Below are positions 13,547 through 21,979 of a stretch of 26,128 bases of DNA, piece after piece; the stretch's first letter is position 1, and every line of letters begins with the position of its first letter. The translations under genes were made by a program, and so were the position numbers. The stretch comes from Pseudomonas sp. UBA4194 (lineage in GTDB: Bacteria > Pseudomonadota > Gammaproteobacteria > Pseudomonadales > Pseudomonadaceae), in assembly GCF_002379585.1 (NCBI RefSeq), contig NZ_DFUE01000050.1, positions 15,973-42,100 of the forward strand. Direction: 5' to 3'. The notes beneath the pieces are model-generated. The model did not search any database and had not been told where the DNA came from. It saw nothing but the letters and a program-made list of their open reading frames with translations.

Positions 13547-16501
13547 TCATATCTGCATTTCGAAAAGAACCTTCGAAACGCTGTCCACGAAGAAATCCAC
13601 GCTCTGGCGCGTGGTCACCATCGGCGGTTTGATCTTGAGAATGTTGAGGTAGTCCCCCGTGGGCTGCATGAAAATGCCCAGCTCGCGTAGGCGCTCGCAC
13701 AGCAGCGCCGTCTCCTCGGTGGCCGGCTCCAGGGTGGCCCGGTCACGCACCAGCTCCACCCCCAGGTAAAAGCCCGAGCCGTGCACGGCGCCCACCAGGG
13801 GGTGCAGATCGACCAGGGCCTGCAGGCGCGCCTTGAAATGACCGCCTACAACGCGGGCGTTTTCCCACAGCCGTTCCTGGGCCATGACGTCCAGTACGGC
13901 CATGCCGATGCGGCAACTGACCGGACTGCCGCCCGCCGAAGAGAAAAAGTAGCCCTCGGCTTCCAGTGCCTCGGCGATCTCTCGACGCGTGATCACCGCA
14001 CCCAGTGGATGGCCGTTGCCCATGCCTTTGGCCATGGTGATGATGTCGGGCACCACCCCTTGCTCCTCGAAGCCCCAGAAACAATCGCCCAGACGTCCGT
14101 AGCCGACCTGCACCTCATCCGCGATGCAGACGCCGCCCTGAGCCCGCACCTGGGCGTAGACCTGCTGCAGATAGCCTGTGGGCAGGGCAATGCCGCCGGC
14201 GTTGCCATACACCGGTTCGCAGATGAAACCCGCGACCTGCCGACCCTGTTCGGCCAGTCGCGCCAACGTTGTGGTGACGTCCCGCACGTAGTGCGGCGCA
14301 CTGTCGGCGCCGCGCCAGGCGCCTCGATAGGTATTGGGCGCGGTGACCGGGTGCACCCAGTCCGGCCGGGTGCTCAGTGCCTGCGGGTTGTCGGCGATGG
14401 AGGTGGAGATGGCGTCGGTGGCCACGGACCAGCCGTGATACGCCTCCAGCACGCTGAGCATGTCGCGCCCGCCACTGAAGGCCCAGGCCAGGCGGATGGC
14501 CAGGTCGTTGGCTTCGGTGCCGCTGTTGACCAGAAAGACCCGGTCAAAGCCCGGTGGCGCCAATGCCAGCAGGCGTTCGGAATACTCGGCGATGGCTGCG
14601 TAGTGAAACCGCGAATTGGTATTGAGCAGCGACCACTGCCTGGCCGCCTCCGTGGCCATGCGCGGATGGCCGTGGCCGAGCACGGCAACGTTGTTGAGCA
14701 TGTCCAGATAAGCGCGCCCCTGCATATCGATCAGGTGGTTGCGCCAGCCGCGCTCGATCTGCGGAGGCGCCTGGTAGTAATGCTTCTGCGAGCGGGCAAA
14801 ACTGGCCTCGCGCCGAGCCAGCAGGGCCTGGGCATCGGCCAGCGGCGGCGCCTCGCAATCGAAACCCAGCACTACCCTCGGCGAAGGACACAGGCGCTGC
14901 CAGGCGCCCGCGCGGTTGGCCGTGGTGAACAGCGGCGGAGTCAATGCCGAGCTGCGGCATGTCTGTACGCGCACCGCACCACTGGCCAGACCCAATCGCT
15001 CTCCGGCGGCCAAGGCCGTACCGTGCGCCAGTTCGGTCGTCACACCCTGCAGATGCACGCAAAAGCAGGCGCCTTCGAGCACCAGACCTGCCGCGTCATC
15101 GATTCGCAAGATCGCTGCGAACGGAGCGCGAACGACGCTGTCACAAGGGACGTGCAATTGAACATGCAAGGCGAAAGTATCGGGTGCCTGAGCGCTGTCG
15201 ATGCGTGTCTGCGAGAGCCGGTACTGGCAATACGGCGCATAGGCCCAGCCGCTCTGTTCCGCGGCTTGAGCCAGTAACCGTTCGTCGATATCCGCTTGCT
15301 CCCAATTGCCGGAAACGAAATGCTGGCTCAGCACGCCGAGATCCACTGAAACAATTTTTTCAGGATCAAGATCACTGAAAATAGGCAATCGGCCATCATC
15401 TCGGTTATTGTCTGTACCGCTGCTGTTTTCACCGATCACGAGCGTGCCACCGGTCCCCTCATGACCGACACTGCTCAACACCGCCGCCTCCATCAATTCG
15501 AATGGCTGGGCGGTAGCTATCTCGAAGATTTCCCACTCGTGCTCGACGTTGGCCTGGATGTACGCATTGTCCGGGTTGATCGCCAGCTGCTGCGCGCTAC
15601 TGAGCACCAGAATTGCCGCACGCATCACAACCATAGGCCACAAGGCTTGCAGCTCTGCCTCGCTCAGGCGGGTGTGGGCGTGATAGGCGACGACCACCGG
15701 CAGCACTGCGAACGGATCGCCATCGGCGTGGTGCAGCAGGGCCGCACAGGTCACCGACAGATCGGCGATCCGCCAGGTTCGCAGCACATCACCGAAATCG
15801 ATCAAGCCGTTCAGTTGCCAGTGCAGGCCGCTGTCGCGCTGCCAGACGCTGTTGTCGTCGCTGATGTCCAGATGCACGGCCTGCACCGGCAATGCCGCGT
15901 ACAGCCCTTGCAAACGGTGGTGCGCCTGAGCGACGACGCCGGCCACCCGGTCCCGCTGGCTGGGCTCCGGGACAAGGGGCAACAGCTGCGCAATGACCTC
16001 GTGGGCATGCCGCGGGTCCCATTGCAGGGTCCGGTCCAGGCCTGGATGCTCCAGGGTCGCCAATGCTTCATCGACCCGCGCGCAAAGCTGGCCGATGGCA
16101 GCCATCAGGTCCGAGCCCAGATGCTTGAGGCGGGTCAGGGGCTGGCCTTCGATGTAATCGAGCAGGCGGATCTGCAGATGCGCGCCTGGTAGTTCAACCG
16201 CTACGATCGCCTCGCCTGCCAGGCTGGGGATCACCCCCGGAACCGGTATGCCCGCCCGCGCGAGATGAGCCATGGCAGCGTGCTGGGCTTGCAGCTCCAG
16301 CATGGCGTAGTCGCCATGACAGATTTTCAGAACGAAACGTCGCTCACCGGTCTCCACCCGAAAGTTCAGGTCCTGCTGGCTGCCCAGATCGTGCAAGCTG
16401 CCTTCAATACCATAGTGTTCTTGCAGCCAGGCAAGCGCTTGCGCCTCGCTGACCACGGGATTGGGGCGCGAGGCGCGGTGCAGCAAGGTTTCGAGCGACA
16501 T
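13547..16501 (-). CDS. Three-part protein: APH-like kinase, M23-like domain, class-III aminotransferase fold
   Basis: This is a 984-residue protein. Residues about 20-330 are an aminoglycoside-phosphotransferase (choline-kinase-like) fold with the catalytic loop HLDISDDN (H210, D212) and IDFGD (D235). Residues about 345-560 are a beta-rich middle part resembling a degenerate M23 peptidase domain, without convincing metal-binding residues. Residues about 565-984 are a class-III aminotransferase fold, with PLP-lysine K825 in ITMAKGMGNGHPLG and the upstream DEVQVGYGRLG motif. The domain pair matches vertebrate hydroxylysine kinase plus the AGXT2L phospho-lyases, which phosphorylate an amino alcohol and then release phosphate. 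A phospho-lyase rather than an aminotransferase is therefore a reasonable inference; the substrate is unknown. No strong ribosome-binding site precedes the start. The open frame extends upstream to 17755, but that part is antisense to rfbB. Confidence 0.88.
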   Translation of the reverse strand: MSLETLLHRASRPNPVVSEAQALAWLQEHYGIEGSLHDLGSQQDLNFRVETGERRFVLKICHGDYAMLELQAQHAAMAHLARAGIPVPGVIPSLAGEAIVAVELPGAHLQIRLLDYIEGQPLTRLKHLGSDLMAAIGQLCARVDEALATLEHPGLDRTLQWDPRHAHEVIAQLLPLVPEPSQRDRVAGVVAQAHHRLQGLYAALPVQAVHLDISDDNSVWQRDSGLHWQLNGLIDFGDVLRTWRIADLSVTCAALLHHADGDPFAVLPVVVAYHAHTRLSEAELQALWPMVVMRAAILVLSSAQQLAINPDNAYIQANVEHEWEIFEIATAQPFELMEAAVLSSVGHEGTGGTLVIGENSSGTDNNRDDGRLPIFSDLDPEKIVSVDLGVLSQHFVSGNWEQADIDERLLAQAAEQSGWAYAPYCQYRLSQTRIDSAQAPDTFALHVQLHVPCDSVVRAPFAAILRIDDAAGLVLEGACFCVHLQGVTTELAHGTALAAGERLGLASGAVRVQTCRSSALTPPLFTTANRAGAWQRLCPSPRVVLGFDCEAPPLADAQALLARREASFARSQKHYYQAPPQIERGWRNHLIDMQGRAYLDMLNNVAVLGHGHPRMATEAARQWSLLNTNSRFHYAAIAEYSERLLALAPPGFDRVFLVNSGTEANDLAIRLAWAFSGGRDMLSVLEAYHGWSVATDAISTSIADNPQALSTRPDWVHPVTAPNTYRGAWRGADSAPHYVRDVTTTLARLAEQGRQVAGFICEPVYGNAGGIALPTGYLQQVYAQVRAQGGVCIADEVQVGYGRLGDCFWGFEEQGVVPDIITMAKGMGNGHPLGAVITRREIAEALEAEGYFFSSAGGSPVSCRIGMAVLDVMAQERLWENARVVGGHFKARLQALVDLHPLVGAVHGSGFYLGVELVRDRATLEPATEETALLCERLRELGIFMQPTGDYLNILKIKPPMVTTRQSVDFFVDSVSKVLFEMQI

Positions 16502-16605
16502 GGGCAGGGCCTGGGTGGTGGCTGAGGCGAGTAATGTAGCGGGTCGTAACCCGGAATTTCCATCGCCCGCTCCCACCGCGGATCTGCAGCGCGAAGATGA
16601 CCGCT

Positions 16606-16630
16606 GAGGAAGCGGGTTTTGCCCGCCAAG
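16606..16630 (+). repeat. Degenerate family B REP-like copy
   Basis: GCGGGTTTTGCCCGC (16612-16626) resembles the family B core (GCGGGTTCTACCCGC) and is preceded by a partial, inverted-looking stretch at 16562-16576. It lies in the divergent gap between the fused gene and rfbB. The remainder of 16502-16750 shows only the rfbB ribosome-binding site (AGGAAGAAGG). Confidence 0.35.
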
Positions 16631-16750
16631 AGGCGCACACCGACACACCACTCCACGAACCCCACGACAAACCGGGCTTGCAGCGCCAAGCCCATCCCCA
16701 CAAGCTAGGCTGCATAGACCCACTGTCAGCTCAGGAAGAAGGCACTCGAC

Positions 16751-17833
16751 ATGCGCATTCTCATCACCGGCGGAGCCGGTTTCATCGGATCGGCCCTGGT
16801 TCGCCACCTGATCAACCATACCGAGCACGAAGTGCTCAACCTCGACAAGCTGACCTATGCCGGCAACCTCGAATCCCTGACCTCCATCGCCAACGACAGC
16901 CGCTATGAGTTCGTCCAGGCCGATATCGCCGACCAGGCCACGGTCAGTGCCGTGCTGGCGCGCTTCGAGCCCCAGGCGATCATGCACCTGGCGGCCGAAT
17001 CCCATGTCGACCGTTCGATCGATGGTCCGGGTGCATTCATCCAGACCAACGTGGTGGGCACCTATGCCCTGCTCGAAGCCACCCGTGGCTACTGGAGCAA
17101 ACTGCCGCCGGCCGAACGCGAGGCGTTTCGTTTCCACCACATCTCCACCGATGAGGTGTATGGCGACCTGCACGGCGTCGACGACCTGTTCACCGAAACC
17201 ACACCTTACGCGCCCAGCTCGCCCTACTCGGCCAGCAAGGCGGCCTCCGACCACCTGGTTCGCGCCTGGCAACGGACCTACGGCCTGCCGGTACTGATCA
17301 CCAACTGCTCGAACAACTACGGGCCGTACCACTTCCCGGAAAAGCTGATTCCCCTGGTGATCCTCAATGCCCTGGCGGGCAAGCCGCTGCCGGTGTACGG
17401 CAATGGCATGCAGGTGCGCGACTGGCTGTTCGTCGAAGACCACGCCCGCGCCTTGTTCAAGGTGGTCACCGAGGGCGTGGTCGGCGAGACCTACAACATT
17501 GGCGGCCACAACGAACAGAAGAACATCGACGTGGTGCGCAGCATCTGCGGGCTGCTCGACGAACTGGCGCCAGAGCGCCCGGCCGGGGTTGCGCACTATG
17601 CCGACCTGATCACCTTCGTCAAGGATCGCCCAGGTCACGACCTGCGCTATGCCATCGACGCCAGCAAGATCGAACGCGAGCTGGGCTGGGTACCGCAAGA
17701 GACCTTCGAGAGCGGCCTGCGCAAGACCGTGCAATGGTATCTGGACAATCTGCAATGGTGCCGTCGCGTGCAGGACGGCAGTTATCAGGGCGAACGCCTG
17801 GGCTTCACTGAACCGAAGGACTTGATAGCATGA
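16751..17833 (+). CDS. rfbB: dTDP-glucose 4,6-dehydratase
   Basis: This 360-residue extended short-chain dehydrogenase catalyses the second step of dTDP-L-rhamnose synthesis, converting dTDP-glucose to dTDP-4-keto-6-deoxyglucose with bound NAD. The Rossmann motif GGAGFIGS begins at residue 7, the catalytic TDE triad is T133-D134-E135, and YSASK gives Y159 and K163. Length is normal. AGGAAGAAGG precedes the ATG. It is the first gene of rfbBACD and its stop overlaps the rfbA start as ATGA. The rhamnose feeds lipopolysaccharide core or O-antigen and, in some species, rhamnolipids. Confidence 0.98.
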   Translation: MRILITGGAGFIGSALVRHLINHTEHEVLNLDKLTYAGNLESLTSIANDSRYEFVQADIADQATVSAVLARFEPQAIMHLAAESHVDRSIDGPGAFIQTNVVGTYALLEATRGYWSKLPPAEREAFRFHHISTDEVYGDLHGVDDLFTETTPYAPSSPYSASKAASDHLVRAWQRTYGLPVLITNCSNNYGPYHFPEKLIPLVILNALAGKPLPVYGNGMQVRDWLFVEDHARALFKVVTEGVVGETYNIGGHNEQKNIDVVRSICGLLDELAPERPAGVAHYADLITFVKDRPGHDLRYAIDASKIERELGWVPQETFESGLRKTVQWYLDNLQWCRRVQDGSYQGERLGFTEPKDLIA

Positions 17834-18705
17834 TCAAAGGTATCGTTCTGGCCGGAGGCTCCGGCACCCGTCTGCACCCCATCACCCTGGGTGTGTCCAA
17901 ACAACTGCTGCCCATCTACGACAAGCCGATGATCTATTACCCGATCTCGGTGCTGATGCTGGCCGGCATTCGCGACATCCTGCTGATTTCCACCCCCCAG
18001 GACCTGCCCCAGTACCAGCAACTGCTGGGCACCGGCAGCCAGTTCGGGATCAACATCAGCTACGCCGAACAACCCTCGCCCGATGGTCTGGCGCAAGCCT
18101 TTCTGATTGGCGAGGAATTCATCGGCGACGATCCGGTGTGCCTGATCCTGGGTGACAACATCTTCCATGGCCAGCACTTCAGCGACCAGCTCAAGCGCGC
18201 CGCCGAGCAGCCCAAGGGCGCCACGGTATTCGGCTACTGGGTCAAGGACCCGGAACGCTTCGGTGTGGTCGAGTTCGACGAGTCCGGGCACGCCTTGTCC
18301 ATCGAAGAGAAACCGGCCGTGCCCAAATCGAGCTATGCGGTCACCGGCCTGTACTTTTATGATAACGACGTTGTGGGTATCGCCAAGGATGTCCAGCCTT
18401 CGCCCCGTGGCGAGCTGGAAATCACCGACGTCAACAATGCCTACCTGGCCCGCGGCGACCTTCGGGTCGAACGTTTCGGCCGCGGCTTTGCCTGGCTGGA
18501 CACCGGCACCCACGACAGCCTGCTGGATGCGTCGCAGTACGTGCAGACCATCGAGCACCGTCAGGGCCTGAAGGTCGCGTGCCTGGAAGAAATCGCGTAC
18601 CAGAACAACTGGATCGACCGCGACCAGTTGCTGATTCGCGCCAAGTATTTCGGCAAGACCGGCTATGGCCAATACCTCTATTCGCTCGCTGGGGAAACAA
18701 GATGA
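17830..18705 (+). CDS. rfbA: Glucose-1-phosphate thymidylyltransferase
   Basis: This 291-residue nucleotidyltransferase joins dTTP and glucose-1-phosphate to give dTDP-glucose, the first committed step to dTDP-rhamnose. The N-terminal LAGGSGTRLHPITLGVSKQL signature and the IYDKPMIYYP sugar-binding segment are intact, as are GDNIFHG and the late IEEKPAVPKS block. Length is normal for the RmlA family. Its start overlaps the rfbB stop and its own stop overlaps the rfbC start, both as ATGA, indicating translational coupling. The family is typically feedback-inhibited by dTDP-rhamnose. Confidence 0.98.
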   Translation: MIKGIVLAGGSGTRLHPITLGVSKQLLPIYDKPMIYYPISVLMLAGIRDILLISTPQDLPQYQQLLGTGSQFGINISYAEQPSPDGLAQAFLIGEEFIGDDPVCLILGDNIFHGQHFSDQLKRAAEQPKGATVFGYWVKDPERFGVVEFDESGHALSIEEKPAVPKSSYAVTGLYFYDNDVVGIAKDVQPSPRGELEITDVNNAYLARGDLRVERFGRGFAWLDTGTHDSLLDASQYVQTIEHRQGLKVACLEEIAYQNNWIDRDQLLIRAKYFGKTGYGQYLYSLAGETR

Positions 18706-19247
18706 AAGTAACCGCCACCGCTCTGCCCGATGTATTGATCATCGAGCCGAAGGTTTTCGGTGACGACCGCGGCTTTTTCTACGAAAGTTTCAACGCCCGT
18801 GCCTTCCAGGAAGCCACGGGGGTGACGCTGCCGTTTGTCCAGGACAACCATTCGCGCTCGGCGCGCGGCGTTTTGCGCGGCCTGCATTATCAAGTGCAAC
18901 ATGCCCAGGGCAAGCTGGTGCGCGTGGTGGCCGGTCAGGTGCTGGATGTGGCGGTGGACATCCGCCGCAGTTCGCCGAATTTCGGCCAGTGGGTGGCCGT
19001 CGAGCTGTCGGCGCAGAACAACCGTCAGCTGTGGATTCCACCTGGTTTTGCCCACGGCTTCGTGGTGCAGAGCGACTACGCCGAGTTCCTCTACAAGACC
19101 ACCGACTACTACGATCCAGCCTCCGAGCGCAGCATCCGCTGGGACGACGAGCAACTGGCAATCGATTGGCAACTGACCGAAGTGCCTTCACTCTCGGCCA
19201 AGGACATGGCTGGCAAATCCTTAACTGAGGCTGATGTCTTCCCATGA
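18702..19247 (+). CDS. rfbC: dTDP-4-dehydrorhamnose 3,5-epimerase
   Basis: This 181-residue cupin-fold epimerase inverts C3 and C5 of dTDP-4-keto-6-deoxyglucose. The catalytic histidine is H62 in RGLHYQ, preceded by QDNHSRSARGVLRG; PPGFAHGF and the YKTTDYY tyrosine region are also present. Length is normal. I chose the ATG at 18702, which overlaps the rfbA stop; the longer reading from 18579 runs inside rfbA and is rejected. Its stop overlaps the rfbD start as ATGA. Confidence 0.97.
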   Translation: MKVTATALPDVLIIEPKVFGDDRGFFYESFNARAFQEATGVTLPFVQDNHSRSARGVLRGLHYQVQHAQGKLVRVVAGQVLDVAVDIRRSSPNFGQWVAVELSAQNNRQLWIPPGFAHGFVVQSDYAEFLYKTTDYYDPASERSIRWDDEQLAIDWQLTEVPSLSAKDMAGKSLTEADVFP

Positions 19248-20128
19248 CCCTACCGGCGCTGAAGATCCTCCTGCTTGGCCACAGTGGCCAGGTCTCCCGT
19301 GAATTGCAGCGGGTGTTGCCTGCCATGGCCCAATTGCACACATGGGGCCGTCACCAGTTGGATCTCAGCCAACCCGCGGGCATTGCCGCGCGGGTGCGGG
19401 ATCTGCAGCCGGACCTGATCATCAACGCAGCCGCCTACACCGCGGTCGAACAGGCCGAAGACGAACAAGCCCTGGCGATGGCCATCAATGCACAGGCACC
19501 GGGCGTTCTCGCCCAGGTGGCCGCAGAGCTGGACATCCCGCTGATTCACTACTCCACCGATTACGTATTCGACGGCCGCAAGGCCACGCCGTATCGCGAG
19601 GACGATCCCACCCACCCCACCAGCGCCTACGCCAAGAGCAAGGATGACGGTGAGAAAGCCATTCGCCAGGCCGGCGGCAAGTATCTGATCCTGCGCACCA
19701 GTTGGGTCTACTCGCTGCATGGCAGCAACTTCCTGCTGTCCATGCAACGGCTGTTGCAGGAGCGCGAGCAACTGACCGTGGTCGACGATCAGATCGGCGC
19801 GCCGACCTGGGCCGGTACCGTGGCCACGGTGACACGCCAGTTGATCGAGCACTGGCAGCAGGGCGAGGCCGGGCCTTGGGGCACCTATCACCTGACCGCC
19901 CGAGGCGAAACGTCCTGGTTCGGTTTTGCCGAGGAAATCGGCCGCAGGCTCAAGGCCGATGGCAAGCCTTGTGCAGACCTGCAGCCCATCGCCACCCGTG
20001 ATTATCCGTCGCGGGTGGAGCGGCCGTTGAACTCCCGACTGGACTGCAGCCGCCTGCAGAACCAGTGGCAGATCAGCCTGCCGCAATGGCGTGATGCACT
20101 GCAACAGTGCCTCGCAACGCCGACGTAG
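19244..20128 (+). CDS. rfbD: dTDP-4-dehydrorhamnose reductase
   Basis: This 294-residue NAD(P)H-dependent reductase performs the last step to dTDP-L-rhamnose. The nucleotide-binding loop reads LLLGHSGQVSREL, followed by INAAAYTAVEQAE, STDYVFDG and the catalytic pair Y129/K133 in YAKSKDDGE. The last motif is slightly off the common YGxTKxxGE form but keeps both key residues. It closes the rhamnose set, and dctB begins within 6-54 bp of its stop depending on the start chosen, with no terminator between them. Confidence 0.97.
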   Translation: MTLPALKILLLGHSGQVSRELQRVLPAMAQLHTWGRHQLDLSQPAGIAARVRDLQPDLIINAAAYTAVEQAEDEQALAMAINAQAPGVLAQVAAELDIPLIHYSTDYVFDGRKATPYREDDPTHPTSAYAKSKDDGEKAIRQAGGKYLILRTSWVYSLHGSNFLLSMQRLLQEREQLTVVDDQIGAPTWAGTVATVTRQLIEHWQQGEAGPWGTYHLTARGETSWFGFAEEIGRRLKADGKPCADLQPIATRDYPSRVERPLNSRLDCSRLQNQWQISLPQWRDALQQCLATPT

Positions 20129-20134
20129 CGCATA

Positions 20135-21979
20135 ATGCGCCGGTCAATCCGGCGTGTTGTCCCTATGAATCCAAAGCCTTCCATGATCCGCAGACCCCGC
20201 TGGCGCAGCCTGGCGCTCCTGGCTCTATGCCTGGCGCCGCTGCTGTGGCCGTTGGAACACCTGGCCGAGCGGTACTACAAAAGCGAGCTGGTCAGCCAGA
20301 ATCGCCAGACCCTGGACCTGTACGTCGCCAACCTGCTGGGCACTCTGCACCGCTATGAAACGCTGCCGCAGATCCTCGGTGACCTGCCTGCCCTGCGCGC
20401 CCTGCTGGCCACGCCCCACGACCCTGCCGCCACCCTCAACGCCAACCATCTGCTCAAGGATATCCGCGAACAGACCGGTGCCGAGGTCATGTACCTGCTC
20501 GATGCCGATGGCAATACCCTGGCGGCGTCGAACTGGGAACAGAAGGACAGCTTCGTCGGCCGCAACTTCGCCTTCCGCCCCTATTACAGCGACGCCATCG
20601 CCGGTCGCCTGGGACGCTTCTTCGGCCTGGGCACCACATCGGCCAAGCGTGGCTACTTCTTTGCCGCCGCCGTGCACGACCAGGACAAGGTGATCGGCGT
20701 GCTGGTAGTCAAGGTCGACCTGGACCACACCGAAACCCTGTGGGGCAAGACGCCCGAGCAACTGCTGCTCACCGACCACAACGGCGTGGTCATTCTCACA
20801 TCCCGCCCGGAGTGGCGCTTTCGTGCCACCCGCCCCCTCAGCGATGCCGAGCGCCAGGCCATCGTCGCCATCCTGCCGTACCCCACCCGTGATCCGCAGC
20901 CGCTCAACCTGGACAGCAATGCCTGGTTGACCCAGACCCGGACCATCGCCGAAACCGGCTGGAACGTCAGCATCCTTGCCCCCAAAACCCTTCTCGACCG
21001 CCCGGTACGCACCGTCGTCGCCGTGGGCGGCGCCTTGCTGGTGGCCTTGATGCTGTTGCTGGGCCTGATGATGCAGCGTCGCCGCCACTACCTGGACCGC
21101 ATCGATTTCGAAGCCCGCGCCCGGCATGAGCTGGAGATTCGTGTGGTGGAGCGCACCAGTGCCCTGGAGGGCCTGAACAGCCGGCTCAAGCAGGAAGTGC
21201 TGGAACGCGAACAGGCCCAGCAGGAATTGGTGCGCGCCCAGGATGAGCTGGTCCAGGCGGGCAAGCTGTCGGCCCTGGGTACCATGTCGGCGAGCATCAG
21301 CCATGAACTCAACCAGCCCCTGGCGGCCATCCGCAGCTACGCCGAGAACACCGAAGTGCTGCTGGATCACCAGCGCACCGAAGACGCCCGCGGCAACCTC
21401 AAGCTGATCAGTGAGCTGACCGGGCGGATGGCCTCGATCATCGCCCACCTGCGCGCCTTCGCCCGCCGCGACCGCCACGCGCTGGAAAGCGTGGCCCTGC
21501 AACCGGCGCTGGACGATGCCTTGGCGCTGCTGGCCAAGCGGCGCCGGGCAATGGCCGTGGAATTGATCCGCGACCTGCCCGACGCGCCGCTGTGGGTGCA
21601 GGCCGGTGAGACCCGCCTGCGCCAGGTGCTGGGCAATCTGCTGGCCAATGCCCTCGATGCCCTCACCGAAAAGGCCAACCCGCGCTGCCTGTGGCTCAGC
21701 GCCGAACAGACCGCCGACGGCGTGGAGCTGCGCATCCGCGACAACGGCCCGGGCTTCACCAGCGAGGCCATGGCCCGCGCCCGCGAACCCTTCTTCACCA
21801 CCAAGACCCGCACCCAAGGGCTTGGCCTGGGCCTGGCCATCTGCGATACGCTGATGCGCGCCCTGGGCGGCGAGCTGCTGCTGGCCAACCATCCCCAAGG
21901 CGGCGCCCTGCTGACCCTGCGCCTGCGCGCCGGCGAGCCAGGCGTCAACCTGCAAGCCCCCGAGGACCCATCGGCATGA
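20135..21979 (+). CDS. dctB: DctB-type sensor histidine kinase
   Basis: This is a membrane sensor kinase of up to 614 residues. A first membrane segment (about 30-45) leads to a periplasmic double-PDC (Cache) region, then a second membrane segment (about 290-312), a coiled-coil linker, the HisKA site SHELNQPL with the phosphorylated histidine at residue 390, and an HATPase domain (NLLANALDAL, DNGPGF, GLGLGLAIC). DctB senses C4-dicarboxylates and phosphorylates DctD. Three in-frame ATGs (20135, 20165, 20183) are possible and none has a clear ribosome-binding site; coupling to rfbD may help. Related kinases sense acidic amino acids, so the ligand is inferred. It overlaps dctD by ATGA. Confidence 0.9.
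   Translation: MRRSIRRVVPMNPKPSMIRRPRWRSLALLALCLAPLLWPLEHLAERYYKSELVSQNRQTLDLYVANLLGTLHRYETLPQILGDLPALRALLATPHDPAATLNANHLLKDIREQTGAEVMYLLDADGNTLAASNWEQKDSFVGRNFAFRPYYSDAIAGRLGRFFGLGTTSAKRGYFFAAAVHDQDKVIGVLVVKVDLDHTETLWGKTPEQLLLTDHNGVVILTSRPEWRFRATRPLSDAERQAIVAILPYPTRDPQPLNLDSNAWLTQTRTIAETGWNVSILAPKTLLDRPVRTVVAVGGALLVALMLLLGLMMQRRRHYLDRIDFEARARHELEIRVVERTSALEGLNSRLKQEVLEREQAQQELVRAQDELVQAGKLSALGTMSASISHELNQPLAAIRSYAENTEVLLDHQRTEDARGNLKLISELTGRMASIIAHLRAFARRDRHALESVALQPALDDALALLAKRRRAMAVELIRDLPDAPLWVQAGETRLRQVLGNLLANALDALTEKANPRCLWLSAEQTADGVELRIRDNGPGFTSEAMARAREPFFTTKTRTQGLGLGLAICDTLMRALGGELLLANHPQGGALLTLRLRAGEPGVNLQAPEDPSA

Noticed and set aside
13781..15277. 498-codon plus-strand open frame inside the fused gene
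   Set aside because: It is antisense to the PLP and middle domains, whose motifs are clear on the minus strand.
16539..16554. CGGGT-CGTA-ACCCG inverted repeat upstream of the fused gene
   Set aside because: Arms of 5 bp in GC-rich sequence are expected by chance; there is no second copy or promoter context.
16502..17755. Upstream extension of the fused gene to 1402 codons
   Set aside because: The extra 418 codons are antisense to rfbB; kinase-domain homology begins at the ATG at 16501.
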